The position numbers were made by a program, and so were the translations under genes. This document shows, piece after piece, positions 56,101-64,000 of a stretch of DNA of 64,000 bases. Each line of letters starts with the position of its first letter. Position 1 is the first letter of the stretch. The DNA lies in NCBI GenBank assembly GCA_902779705.1, contig CACZCR010000006.1:17517-81516 (forward strand), given 5' to 3'. This stretch comes from an uncultured Bacteroidales bacterium (GTDB lineage: Bacteria; Bacteroidota; Bacteroidia; Bacteroidales; Paludibacteraceae). The notes beneath the pieces are model-generated. The model did not search any database and was not told the DNA's origin. It was given only the letters and a program-made list of their open reading frames with translations.

Positions 56101-59100
56101 TCAACGGAACCGGTATCCAAGGCTTTGATCCTTCTCAAATGACGTATGAGGCCAGCTACGAGAGCACAAAACCGGAGGTTACCTACCTCAAAGAGTATGC
56201 AGAACAGACCGTTCGCGTTCTCTGGAAGGACAATGTGGCATGGCTTCACGTACAGGATACACTGGGCAATAATGCCGCCTATAGCATCACCTTCACACGT
56301 ATCCCGTCATCCGACAATACGCTCAAGGCTATCTATGCCGATGGCCAACTCATCGACGGATTCGATCCTACCCGATACAACTACTCCTACCAGCTGGAGG
56401 CCGGTAGCACCTATCCTGCACTCTCCTATGAGACGGCCGACAAGGCACAAGTAGTCTTCTTTGGCCAACTCAAGACCGGTCAATACGGCATCCAAGTAGC
56501 TGCCGAGGATGGAACAGTCGCTGTCTATACAGTCACCTATACGGTGAAGGCTTATACCGATGCTACACTGCAGTCGCTCTCTGTAGAAGGATACGACTTC
56601 GTCTATGACAAAGCACAGACACAGTATGGCCCGTTTGCTATCGAAGAGGGTGTGGCGCTGCCTACAATAACGGCTGTGCCGCAAGAAGGGCAGTCTGTCA
56701 TGGTGTATGCTGAGAACGACTCTACACAACATGTGTTGGTAATGGCCGAGAACGGCACAACCAACACCTATACTGTCACCTACACGCGTGTCAAAAGCAG
56801 TACGGTCAAGTTGGCCAATATCCTCATCGACGGCAAACCGCTCGCAGGCTTTGATCCCGATACACTGCACTATACCATCAGCCTTGCTCGCGGAGCAAAA
56901 GTGGTGCCTAATATCCATCCGGTAGCCGAGTTGGACAACCAGACCATCACTACCTATTTCAGCCGTCCTAATGGCGTGACCCGTATTCATGTGGTTGCCC
57001 AAGATGGTGCCGAAGGTGAATATACAATCGCCTTCCCGGTAGAGCAGTCGCACAATACCAAACTGGGTAGTCTCATGATTGATGGCATCACACGTGATGT
57101 TAATGTCACCGAGTATGAGTTCAACGTTCCGTTTGGTACGATAGAGCCGTACGAGATTCAGTTCGAGAAAGCCGAAGACGAACAGCTTGTTCATCTCATC
57201 GAGGCACCGCTCACCGGAGTAAGCAAGATCGTCGTCACCTCGCAGACAGGTGATATCCGCACCTACACTATCCGCTACACGCAGTCCGAACCGCAAGGCG
57301 AGAACAAAATCAAGAATATCAAATATAATTACATCAATGCGGCCGGCGAGACCGTCTATGGCGAGAAACAGCCGGTCGTAGGTGATAATATCATCGAGCT
57401 GCCATTTGGCGCTAAAGCATTTGATGTTACCGAGGTTGAGAAAAACTATCCGGAGCAGAGTGTCTATTTCTACAACGGAGGTATCCGTCGTGGTGCTACC
57501 ATCATTGTGGCCTCTAATCGCAAAGGCGAGGACGATGTCACCTATACCGTTACACCGCAGATGCCTGAGTACGAAACAGCCGGCAAGTTGAGCAACCTGA
57601 CCTTCAAAGGTGCAACCGTGCCAAACTTCCGTCCGGATGTGTATAACTATATGGTCAATGTTACTGCTCAGCCGACAGCTGCCGACTTTGTGGGCACTGC
57701 TTTCGGAGGCAAAACAGTCACCAAATCAACGATCGATGCTAAGAAAAAACAAATCATTCTCACAGTCTCAGGTGGCGAGAAGTATAGCATATGCTGGTAC
57801 TACACCAACTACGAGACCCTGCTCGATTTCTCCGGTGACTGGGTCAATGTGTCTAAGGGAGTAGGATACAAACCTTCGTCCAAATGGACCGTGCCGGGTG
57901 ACCTCGTCAAGGAGTATACATGGAAGATCAGTCTGATTGTCAATCTGACCTATACCACCGGTAAGGAAGTAACACCGGGCGGTACCAACGGCGTGATGCT
58001 CTCCACCCTTCGTGGTGCGCCGATGAACACATCCGTTCCCGGTATGATGACACTGGGCTCGATGTCCTTGACTCTGGGTAGTTCAGGCAACTCTTCTTCT
58101 TCTGTATCCAAGGGTGCTACGGTAGGTACCGAGTTCAAAAATACCCCGGAGGCCTTCGAGTTCCTTGTCAAACCGCTTTCAACGTCTAACATCACCAACT
58201 GGAAGATGTGGCTCACGATGTCTGATGGTTCCAACTACAAGGAGAGCAACTACACCGGTGACTTCTCTAACCTCAACAAATGGACCACAGTCAACGTACC
58301 GATCAGCTATTCGGGCGTAGGCACAGTCTCCAAGTTCAATGTTATGCTGTCGTCCTGCGACCAGGAAAATGCTAATCAGTTCAACGGCAATACCATCTAC
58401 GAGTCCAGCGTGATGTATGACAATATCCATTTTGTTTACAATTCCGAACTGACCGGTGTAACCGTTAATGGCAAGTCTACCACCAAGTCAGGCAACACCT
58501 TCACCTATACCCTGGGTGCCAACGAAGTCATTCTCGGCCATCCTTCGCTCAAGTTCACCGGCGCTGTACACGATCAGACCCAGACCATCGAATGGCTCAA
58601 CAACGGCGAGTGGATCAATGGTGAGCTCCGAGCTAAGGTCACCAACTACGGCGAGAACTCCAAGGATAAGACCGAATATACCGTCGTCCTCAAACGTACA
58701 CCGGTTACCTCGCTCGACTATACCATCGACTTTGGCTCTTATCAGACCATCGCTAAGGACGATACCGTCTTTGTTGAGATGCCGTTTGGCACCAAGCAGT
58801 TACCGTCGTTGACTATTACACCGGACAATATCCACCAGCGTTTCGCCATGACCAAACGTGGCAATGCTGTTGAAGTCATTGTCACCGCTGAGAACAACGC
58901 GACCAAGAAGACTATCTACGTCTTCCGCGAGAACAAACCTAATAGCGTTGAGTTCGAGAGTGCACTCACCGCATCGGATAGCAAGGGTAGCAATGTGCCG
59001 CTCAATGTTGTTGATGCCGAGCAGTTCATCTATTCGGTTACAGCCGAGCAGATGCCTACCATCGAGTATATCAAGACCCTCGGCCAGATCGTAGAGATCA

Positions 59101-62100
59101 ACTATACCGCTGATCAAGCCGTACTCATCGTTACTGCTGCTGATGGCACTACCCAACGTACCTATACCATCAATCGTATCGACCCCGTCATCACGACCAC
59201 CGGCCAGATACGCGAGTTCGCACTTGGAGGCGAACCGTGGGCTAAGCTGGGCGGCGATACGTATACCGCTACCGGCGACAAGCCGACACAGCCGATCACG
59301 TTCGAGCGTAAGTTTGCAACCGACTCTGTGGTCTATGTCCAGTCGCCGGCTAAGATGGAGTGGCAGGTATATGGCGATGCAAACCATACCTATACACTCA
59401 CTTATCCGACATCCAAATCGTCCAATGCCTATTTGGCCGACCTGCTGATCGGTGGCAAGTCGTATAGCGAGTTCAGCGCCACAGACTATGACTATACCAT
59501 TCAGTCCGACTCGTTCTTGATCATCAATGCCATCGAGGCGGAAGCGGTACAACAACTGACCACTACCCAGACTACCACGGCCGATGATATCGTCATCTAT
59601 CAAACCACTGTTACCGCCGAAGATGGCACATCGACCAAGACCTATCGTGTCACCGTTCGTCGACCGCTGAGCAGCAATGCTACGCTGGCCGGTATCATGC
59701 TCGATAGCGTCATGGTAACAGGCTTTGATCCTACTATCCACACCTATACCGTCACCCTGCCTACACCGGCCGTCAAGACGGCACAGCCGAAGATGCCTTC
59801 TGTCACCTACATCGCAGGACATCAAGCGCAGGCCATCGTGCTCACTACAGGACAACTCAACGGCGAACCGACTACCTTTGAGATCACCGCTGAGGATGGC
59901 ACAACCGACTACTACGAGTTGACTGTCAAGTCTGCTCCAAGCCATTGTTCGGACCTGACCGGTATCACGATCAATGGTGACGCTATCGACCAGTTTGAGG
60001 CAGGTCGTCACCACTATTCGGTTTCGATCTCTACCAATGAGATCGAGGTGGACTATGCGTCTGACGATCGATTCCAAACCGTCCAGACACAAGTGGAGGT
60101 CGTTAAGCAAGATCATGCTTACAACTATACCTTGCATGTGATAGCCGAAGATGGTACCTCGTCCGACTACTTAGTCGAAGTCTATGTCGAGAACCAGTCC
60201 AACGATGCCCAATTGGCCAACATCACGCTCGATGGCAAGGACTTCGTGGACTTCTATCGTGCGTTGAACGCAGACCTCAAGTTCGATGGTGGTAACAAGG
60301 ACTACAAGATCAACTTGCCTTCGGGTACTACCGTCCTTCCGGAAGTGAATGCACAACTCAAGATGGATGGCCAGTCGGTTCAGATCACCCAGAAGAAAGA
60401 CTCCATCCTCCTCGACGTAACAGCGGTGGATGGTGTGACCCACAATGTCTATACACTCCACTTCTTGGTACCGCAGTCCAAGAATGCGGACCTGAGTATG
60501 ATCTTCCTCAATGGTGACTCGCTGCCTGAGTTCAAACCGGACTACTACTTCTATCAGATCGATCTGCCGGTCGGCGTACACACCATGCCTGAGGTGGCTG
60601 CCCAGAAGGGCGAAGCTGCGCAGACTATCCTGCCTATGGAGATCGACCAAGACAAACTGCAAGTCACCATCAAGGTCCAAGCCGAAGATCCCAATGTGCG
60701 TCAGAACACCTATGTGCTGGTGTTCCATCTCACACGCTCTGACGCCGACACCCTGCAGATGATCTATCAGGACGGCGTAGCCCTCGATGGCTTCCAACCG
60801 CAGACCTTCTACTACACACGCTCCTTGCCGGTAGGTACAACCGACTTCCCGGATCTGAGCTGGCTCGAGGTAGACGACATGCAGACTATCACCATCAACA
60901 CCGTCGAGCAGACGGCCAACACCCTGATTCGTCAGATCATCGTCACCGCAGAGAGCGGACGCAAGAACACCTACACCGTTTCCTATACTATCGAGAAATC
61001 GGATGTCGATACACTGCGTATGATCTTCGTTGACCAAAAACAGCTGCCCGGCTTTAGCGCTTTGACCGAGGAGTATCATCTCACCCTGAGCGCCGCTTAT
61101 GCTGCACAACTCGATGGCCAAATGCCTACTATCGAGTATATCAGCGGAGACGAATACCAGACCGTACTCGTCTCGCAGATGCCCGATTCGCTGGCCGGTA
61201 AGTCGCTGGGCTACAAGACCATCATCACCGTCACCGCTGCTACCGGTAAGATGCGTACCTATACCATCCATTACCCCGTAGAGCTGTCCACCGAGACGAC
61301 GCTCAACATGATCAACCTCGGAGGCAAACCGATGGCTAACTACGATTCCGAACGCTTCTTCTACAAGCATGAGATCGACATGGATGCAGCCGTACCTGTT
61401 GTCTCTGTCATCAAAAAAGAAGAGGCACAGACCTACGAGATCCAAGTACTCAACGATACTGTCTATGTCACCGTCACGGCCGAGGATGTCACCTATCAGC
61501 AGACCTATACACTCGTCTTCGAGCGTCGTATGTCGGCTGTTACTACCTTGCGTGATATCGTGCTCTCCGATCAACAGGGACAAACCATCCCGGCATCGCT
61601 CTTCCCGTTCCGTCCGGAGGTATATACCTATACGGTTGATCTGACCTACGATGCGTCCTTGACGACCCTAGACCAACTGCCTTCGGTTGAGCCCGTGCTC
61701 TACGATGCACTCCAGACAACAGATACCACCCTTCGTCTCCTGCCTAATGGCGACGCACAGGTTGAGATCACTGTCACTGCGCCTAATGGCGAAGACCAAG
61801 CCATCTATACGCTTACCTTCCATTTCATCCGTCCGTCCGATGCTACGTTGGCGACGATCATGGTCGGCGGCGTAGAGATAGCAGGCTTTGCTTCCAACAT
61901 CACAGAGTATAACATTGCTCACCCATATGGCACAGCTGCAAGCGATTACTACACGCAGGATGATATCACCTTCACCATGTCCGACCCGCTGGCTAATGCC
62001 ACTGTCACTACCAACGACGAAGGTGTCATCTTCATCACTATAGTCGCACAAGACGGTGTCACCGAGAACACCTATGTCATCACCCAGACCACCGGCCTGG

Positions 62101-62678
62101 ACAACGACAACACCCTCTCGATGATCACACTCGACGATGAGCCTTTGCGTGGCTTCGATCCGCAGACAACCTTCTATACCTATTATATCATGGAGGGTGG
62201 AACGGCGCCAAACGTACAAGCTGTCGCCAACTCTGTCAATGCCGATGTTAGCATGCGTGAGGCAGCTGCCGGAGACACCTGTCGGATCATCTGTACGGCC
62301 GCTGATGGTTCGGAGCGTAGATACTACATCCATTTTGCTATCTCAAGCCTCAATCCGGGATTGGAGCCGACTGGCAATGATGTGCTCTTCAAACGTATCC
62401 AGGGTTCGACCCAATACATGGCAGCTACGCTGCGTAGTGGTGTCACGATTGCCCTCTATGACCAACGCGGCCAAATGGTCTTCTACGAGCGTGTGCCGGT
62501 AGCCGATCCTAACGACGCCGATGTCGTCATTGATGCAGAACGCCAAGAGCGTCTCAATGATGTCATCGACACCCGCTCCGGATTGCTGATTGATGTTATC
62601 CCCGGACAGACCTATTTCTATGTCTTCTTTGCGGACGAGAAAGTGAAACTCGGTTCCGGTAAATTCATTGCCTACTAA
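53184..62678 (+). CDS. Giant (3164 aa) secreted protein of about 30 beta-sandwich repeats with two PCMD domains
   Basis: Signal peptide 1-18 (ALVSA). Residues about 20-270 form a PCMD-type domain (putative carbohydrate metabolism domain: GFQLTNANFEDW ... SLYVDDVELIYS). About 15 repeats of 80-90 residues follow, each reading like L-x-x-I-x-x-x-G-x-x-L-x-GF-x-P ... Y-x-V-x-LP-x-GTT-x-LP ... T-V-T-A-x-D-G-x-x-x-TYTI. A second PCMD domain lies near residue 1540-1760 and about 15 more repeats follow. The last ~90 residues (TIALYDQRGQMVFYERV ... KFIAY) resemble a type IX sorting domain. Promoter box TAATTTTG at 53111-53118, with no matching TTTG. Probably a long surface stalk or glycan-binding fibre; the binding partner is unknown. 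Confidence 0.75.
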   Translation: MRKFLLSLFIISAALVSAADGFQLTNANFEDWSGAAFDGQPQPQGWNASNVEQMGFSFNFAHKETGRNGGYCMMVQDQSVGALGVTETSPGYFSIGKPWAYVASITALNKATAGTSGGRSWTHRPDTMSVWIRRTGDNWDKEDFYLLYYAWVKEAKGASYKGKNEQCTSHEEINEESDVRIAMNGNECKTTVAGEQVCEGMWRERKSYGQWTNIRVPIYYFNDNVPKFMNVIFSASNYPNFRANSGLYEGNSLYVDDVELIYSSKIHKLYVDGKEWKGFDPNTSDVQVYALGEDADKVPTLEAMRGAGSLTNARGATKSFPGRKLQGSEINIVYGDLDNKPTVITVTSEDGKSTTVYKIQFQRAASSNAKLASISINGEPLAAFSPTKYNYNVELPYGTTAAPVVTTEGQEQNQTIKINQPESINGTSTIVVTAANGTSKLTYTLTFKVGLLADNTLKDILINGASLPGFTPTQAVYKVSLPTTTTTMPMVEPVSAYPAGEQTIVHNAPATIDGGTYTLSVTTPGNQVAKVYKLNFKLEASSYSYLSDLTVGGQTVNGFAPDNFTYYVHMPMGTTTLPEIRGVKGEPSQTVEVVPLGEGVVDGTVRVIVTAGNKSDQSVYKIVFSTEKSENSSLAGIKIGGVALEDFAADKLSYSYALPVGTTQLPDIEAIPGDEYQTITVTTSGVNGKTRITVVAGDGSTTVYQIAFSVAAFSDNTLKALYLDGQLIEGFASDKDEYWVNLPQGTTTLPQVTYDLQNADLQSVSVRPLTNTLNGDYKITVRPQSGASRTYIIHFSLATSSNVNLKMIYVGGVALENFTPEQTAYEYHLPEGVSTIPTVTFDKDDATQRVLSVLENKTQTITVTAESGAKREYTILFIVKVSQNAFLEAIYLDGQLLDGFRKDSLNYIVQLNEGTCPLITVDKAAGQQVTITAPHTAGTATIMVKPEEGAPNTYTIQFVQTAVSTARLKDILINGTGIQGFDPSQMTYEASYESTKPEVTYLKEYAEQTVRVLWKDNVAWLHVQDTLGNNAAYSITFTRIPSSDNTLKAIYADGQLIDGFDPTRYNYSYQLEAGSTYPALSYETADKAQVVFFGQLKTGQYGIQVAAEDGTVAVYTVTYTVKAYTDATLQSLSVEGYDFVYDKAQTQYGPFAIEEGVALPTITAVPQEGQSVMVYAENDSTQHVLVMAENGTTNTYTVTYTRVKSSTVKLANILIDGKPLAGFDPDTLHYTISLARGAKVVPNIHPVAELDNQTITTYFSRPNGVTRIHVVAQDGAEGEYTIAFPVEQSHNTKLGSLMIDGITRDVNVTEYEFNVPFGTIEPYEIQFEKAEDEQLVHLIEAPLTGVSKIVVTSQTGDIRTYTIRYTQSEPQGENKIKNIKYNYINAAGETVYGEKQPVVGDNIIELPFGAKAFDVTEVEKNYPEQSVYFYNGGIRRGATIIVASNRKGEDDVTYTVTPQMPEYETAGKLSNLTFKGATVPNFRPDVYNYMVNVTAQPTAADFVGTAFGGKTVTKSTIDAKKKQIILTVSGGEKYSICWYYTNYETLLDFSGDWVNVSKGVGYKPSSKWTVPGDLVKEYTWKISLIVNLTYTTGKEVTPGGTNGVMLSTLRGAPMNTSVPGMMTLGSMSLTLGSSGNSSSSVSKGATVGTEFKNTPEAFEFLVKPLSTSNITNWKMWLTMSDGSNYKESNYTGDFSNLNKWTTVNVPISYSGVGTVSKFNVMLSSCDQENANQFNGNTIYESSVMYDNIHFVYNSELTGVTVNGKSTTKSGNTFTYTLGANEVILGHPSLKFTGAVHDQTQTIEWLNNGEWINGELRAKVTNYGENSKDKTEYTVVLKRTPVTSLDYTIDFGSYQTIAKDDTVFVEMPFGTKQLPSLTITPDNIHQRFAMTKRGNAVEVIVTAENNATKKTIYVFRENKPNSVEFESALTASDSKGSNVPLNVVDAEQFIYSVTAEQMPTIEYIKTLGQIVEINYTADQAVLIVTAADGTTQRTYTINRIDPVITTTGQIREFALGGEPWAKLGGDTYTATGDKPTQPITFERKFATDSVVYVQSPAKMEWQVYGDANHTYTLTYPTSKSSNAYLADLLIGGKSYSEFSATDYDYTIQSDSFLIINAIEAEAVQQLTTTQTTTADDIVIYQTTVTAEDGTSTKTYRVTVRRPLSSNATLAGIMLDSVMVTGFDPTIHTYTVTLPTPAVKTAQPKMPSVTYIAGHQAQAIVLTTGQLNGEPTTFEITAEDGTTDYYELTVKSAPSHCSDLTGITINGDAIDQFEAGRHHYSVSISTNEIEVDYASDDRFQTVQTQVEVVKQDHAYNYTLHVIAEDGTSSDYLVEVYVENQSNDAQLANITLDGKDFVDFYRALNADLKFDGGNKDYKINLPSGTTVLPEVNAQLKMDGQSVQITQKKDSILLDVTAVDGVTHNVYTLHFLVPQSKNADLSMIFLNGDSLPEFKPDYYFYQIDLPVGVHTMPEVAAQKGEAAQTILPMEIDQDKLQVTIKVQAEDPNVRQNTYVLVFHLTRSDADTLQMIYQDGVALDGFQPQTFYYTRSLPVGTTDFPDLSWLEVDDMQTITINTVEQTANTLIRQIIVTAESGRKNTYTVSYTIEKSDVDTLRMIFVDQKQLPGFSALTEEYHLTLSAAYAAQLDGQMPTIEYISGDEYQTVLVSQMPDSLAGKSLGYKTIITVTAATGKMRTYTIHYPVELSTETTLNMINLGGKPMANYDSERFFYKHEIDMDAAVPVVSVIKKEEAQTYEIQVLNDTVYVTVTAEDVTYQQTYTLVFERRMSAVTTLRDIVLSDQQGQTIPASLFPFRPEVYTYTVDLTYDASLTTLDQLPSVEPVLYDALQTTDTTLRLLPNGDAQVEITVTAPNGEDQAIYTLTFHFIRPSDATLATIMVGGVEIAGFASNITEYNIAHPYGTAASDYYTQDDITFTMSDPLANATVTTNDEGVIFITIVAQDGVTENTYVITQTTGLDNDNTLSMITLDDEPLRGFDPQTTFYTYYIMEGGTAPNVQAVANSVNADVSMREAAAGDTCRIICTAADGSERRYYIHFAISSLNPGLEPTGNDVLFKRIQGSTQYMAATLRSGVTIALYDQRGQMVFYERVPVADPNDADVVIDAERQERLNDVIDTRSGLLIDVIPGQTYFYVFFADEKVKLGSGKFIAY

Positions 62679-62679
62679 G

Positions 62680-63690
62680 ATGAAACCGATACTGATTGTT
62701 GGACCCTGTGCAGCCGAGTCGCGCGAGCAACTGCTCGCGACGGCTCGTGCACTGCACCCCTCAACTCTCGACTCTCGACTCTCGACTCTCGACTATATCT
62801 TCCGCGCCGGCATTTGGAAACCCCGCACCAGTCCTGCCACGTTCCAAGGAGTAGGGGAGCAAGCCCTCGATTGGCTTGTCGAGGTCAAGCGCGAGACCGG
62901 AATGGAGGTCGCCACCGAGGTTGCTACCCCGGAGCATGTACACGCTGCGCTGCAGGCCGGCATCGACTATCTGTGGATCGGTGCGCGAACAAGCGCCAAT
63001 CCTATGGCCGTACAATCTATCGCCGATAGCCTGCACGATCGACAGCCCAAGAAGGTCTTCATCAAAAATCCGGTCAACAACGACCCCCAACTCTGGCTGG
63101 GCAACATCGCTCGACTGGAGGCGACGGGTGTTACTGTTGCGGCTATTCATCGCGGCTGTGCGCATCGACCCTGTTGGGATATGGCCTACGCGGTGCGTAC
63201 CGCCCGTCCGGATATACCTATGCTGCTGGACCCCAGTCACATGACCGGCGACAGCCAACTGGTAGCCACGGCCATGAATAGAGTAGGCGAGTTGGGACTC
63301 AATGGTGCGATGATCGAGGTACATTGCTGCCCCGAACAGGCGCTCTCCGATGCCCGACAGCAGATCACACCCGACCAACTCCGTGACATCCTTGCCTCTG
63401 CTTTTCTCCCATTTTCAAAGGGAATAGACCATCTGCCTCTGCATTGGTTGCGGGCGATGATCGATGAAGTGGATGCCGATATATGGACGCATATCGAACG
63501 ACGCATGGCCCTGGTCGAGCAGATAGGCGAGTATAAGAAGTCTGAACATATGGCACCCCTCCAGCCCGAACGCTTCGAGGCCATCCTACATCAGCGCTTG
63601 GAATGGGCCGACATGCACCATATCCAGTACGACACTGTCCGTATGATCATGAACGCCCTCCACCAGGAAGCCCTCCGCCGACAATCTTGA
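62680..63690 (+). CDS. Fused DAHP synthase / chorismate mutase with a heptamer-encoded loop
   Basis: 336 residues from ATG 62680, 1 nt after the previous stop. Residues 1-240 are a class I-beta type DAHP synthase (GPCAAES, FRAGIWKPRTSP, IKNPVNNDP, DPSHMTGD), which condenses PEP and erythrose 4-phosphate to start aromatic amino acid synthesis. Residues about 245-336 form an AroQ chorismate mutase helix bundle (IDEVDADIWTHIERRMALVEQIGEYKK). Residues 28-38 (STLDSRLSTLD) come from four TCTCGAC units and sit in a loop before the FRAG strand. It is the last complete gene; a GC-rich hairpin (63693-63709) follows. Confidence 0.9.
   Translation: MKPILIVGPCAAESREQLLATARALHPSTLDSRLSTLDYIFRAGIWKPRTSPATFQGVGEQALDWLVEVKRETGMEVATEVATPEHVHAALQAGIDYLWIGARTSANPMAVQSIADSLHDRQPKKVFIKNPVNNDPQLWLGNIARLEATGVTVAAIHRGCAHRPCWDMAYAVRTARPDIPMLLDPSHMTGDSQLVATAMNRVGELGLNGAMIEVHCCPEQALSDARQQITPDQLRDILASAFLPFSKGIDHLPLHWLRAMIDEVDADIWTHIERRMALVEQIGEYKKSEHMAPLQPERFEAILHQRLEWADMHHIQYDTVRMIMNALHQEALRRQS
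62766..62793. repeat. Heptamer array TCTCGAC x4 inside the DAHP synthase gene
   Basis: Exact copies at 62766, 62773, 62780, 62787; preceded by a related CCTCAAC. Read through all three frames without a stop. Confidence 0.9.
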
Positions 63691-63692
63691 GC

Positions 63693-63717
63693 CCGGCATC
63701 GTATGCCGGTTCTCTCC
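63693..63717 (+). terminator. Terminator-like hairpin after the DAHP synthase gene
   Basis: CCGGCAT-CGT-ATGCCGG then a pyrimidine-rich tail TTCTCTCC and further T runs. Confidence 0.6.
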
Positions 63718-63742
63718 TATTTTCTTTTATTTTTCACTTTTA

Positions 63743-63774
63743 TTTGCTCATCTCGTTTTTTTTCACTATCTTTG
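63743..63774 (+). promoter_or_regulatory. Promoter of the truncated lipoprotein gene
   Basis: TTTG 63743-63746, 20 nt, TATCTTTG 63767-63774; ATG at 63829. Confidence 0.75.
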
Positions 63775-63828
63775 CACCCAAATTCGTGGCACACAGAAAA
63801 AGTCCCAGATAGACGACATAACAACGAA

Positions 63829-64000
63829 ATGTATTCCTTTAGAAATCATTATTTATTAGCATTGCTATTACTATTCGCATTGTGCTCGTTGGCATCATGC
63901 GACGAGCGAAATACGCCGGTTCAAACAGAGATTGAATTGCGCCAATTAGAAACTGAAGCACTCGAATTAGCCACTTTTCTAACAAATAATTATACTAAGG
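63829..64000 (+). CDS. Lipoprotein, truncated by the window end
   Basis: ATG 63829 opens 57 codons with no stop. Signal peptide with a lipobox LASC (Cys24) after a leucine-rich core, then a polar helical part (ELRQLETEALELATFLTNN). Probably anchored to the outer or inner membrane. Function unknown because only the start is present. Confidence 0.7.
   Translation, partial: MYSFRNHYLLALLLLFALCSLASCDERNTPVQTEIELRQLETEALELATFLTNNYTK

Noticed and set aside
58800..61583. Two long open frames (445 and 470 codons) on the minus strand inside the second giant gene
   Set aside because: Both are antisense to regular repeats; periodic codon use in the repeats keeps the opposite strand open. No start signals or domains.

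Overview
The window is a chromosomal piece of a Bacteroidota genome, almost certainly order Bacteroidales. Evidence: eight promoters have the Bacteroides-type layout TTTG - 20 nt - TANNTTTG. Gene content also fits: DUF2723 protein, two PCMD modules, very large surface proteins with C-terminal domains resembling T9SS cargo, an AlbA_2-type NVTE tail, and a fused DAHP synthase/chorismate mutase. No rRNA, CRISPR array, transposase or integrase gene was found. The genus cannot be told from the sequence.

Layout. 1-2160: a secreted amidase-like gene on the minus strand. 2160-6150: an AT-rich, accessory-looking stretch with a 19-bp inverted repeat, a decayed AlbA_2-type regulator tail, a leader-like unit with a 26-codon ORF, and a three-gene cassette. 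The cassette encodes a SIR2-like NAD-binding protein, a protein made of two copies of a ~69-residue module, and a PD-(D/E)XK-like protein with an AT-hook. I think this cassette is the best candidate for an undescribed system, probably defence. 6160-17301: a 3558-residue InlB-B-repeat surface protein and a small partner with a PIGD / membrane segment / RRRR tail. 17302-22862: terminator, an 11-bp tandem array, then cdd, an lptF/G-type permease and ribBA (with an odd in-frame insertion), a Trp/Tyr/His/Ser-rich exported protein, and a tiny 14-codon transcription unit.

22886-29875 is a tightly packed minus-strand operon: YihY-like membrane protein, GH13 amylase, DUF3298 lipoprotein, small acidic protein, cdsA, LpxL-type acyltransferase, GT2. 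29903-30405 holds rnpB and tRNA-Gly(CCC). 30478-45349 is a long, translationally coupled minus-strand polysaccharide operon. It has two NDP-sugar dehydrogenases, two flippases, a sugar kinase plus nucleotidyltransferase pair, an arginase-family enzyme, an ATP-grasp protein, a polymerase/ligase, three glycosyltransferases, a DegT aminotransferase and a PglC-like initiating transferase. One promoter at 45426-45456 can drive it.

45604-64000: DUF2723 glycosyltransferase-like protein, a His-rich COG0523 GTPase, a divergent LytTR regulator / SGNH hydrolase pair, a CapA-like phosphoesterase, a 3164-residue protein of about 30 repeats around two PCMD domains, DAHP synthase/chorismate mutase, and the start of a lipoprotein cut by the window edge.

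A theme of the window is short tandem repeats at gene edges and inside genes. Four arrays of the heptamer TYTYRAC lie at 44363, 44564, 45511 and 62766, two of them inside coding sequence (ugd and the DAHP synthase). There is also an 11-mer array, octamer runs and a 12-mer run. Coordinates of genes are firm; functions are read from motifs and family resemblance only.
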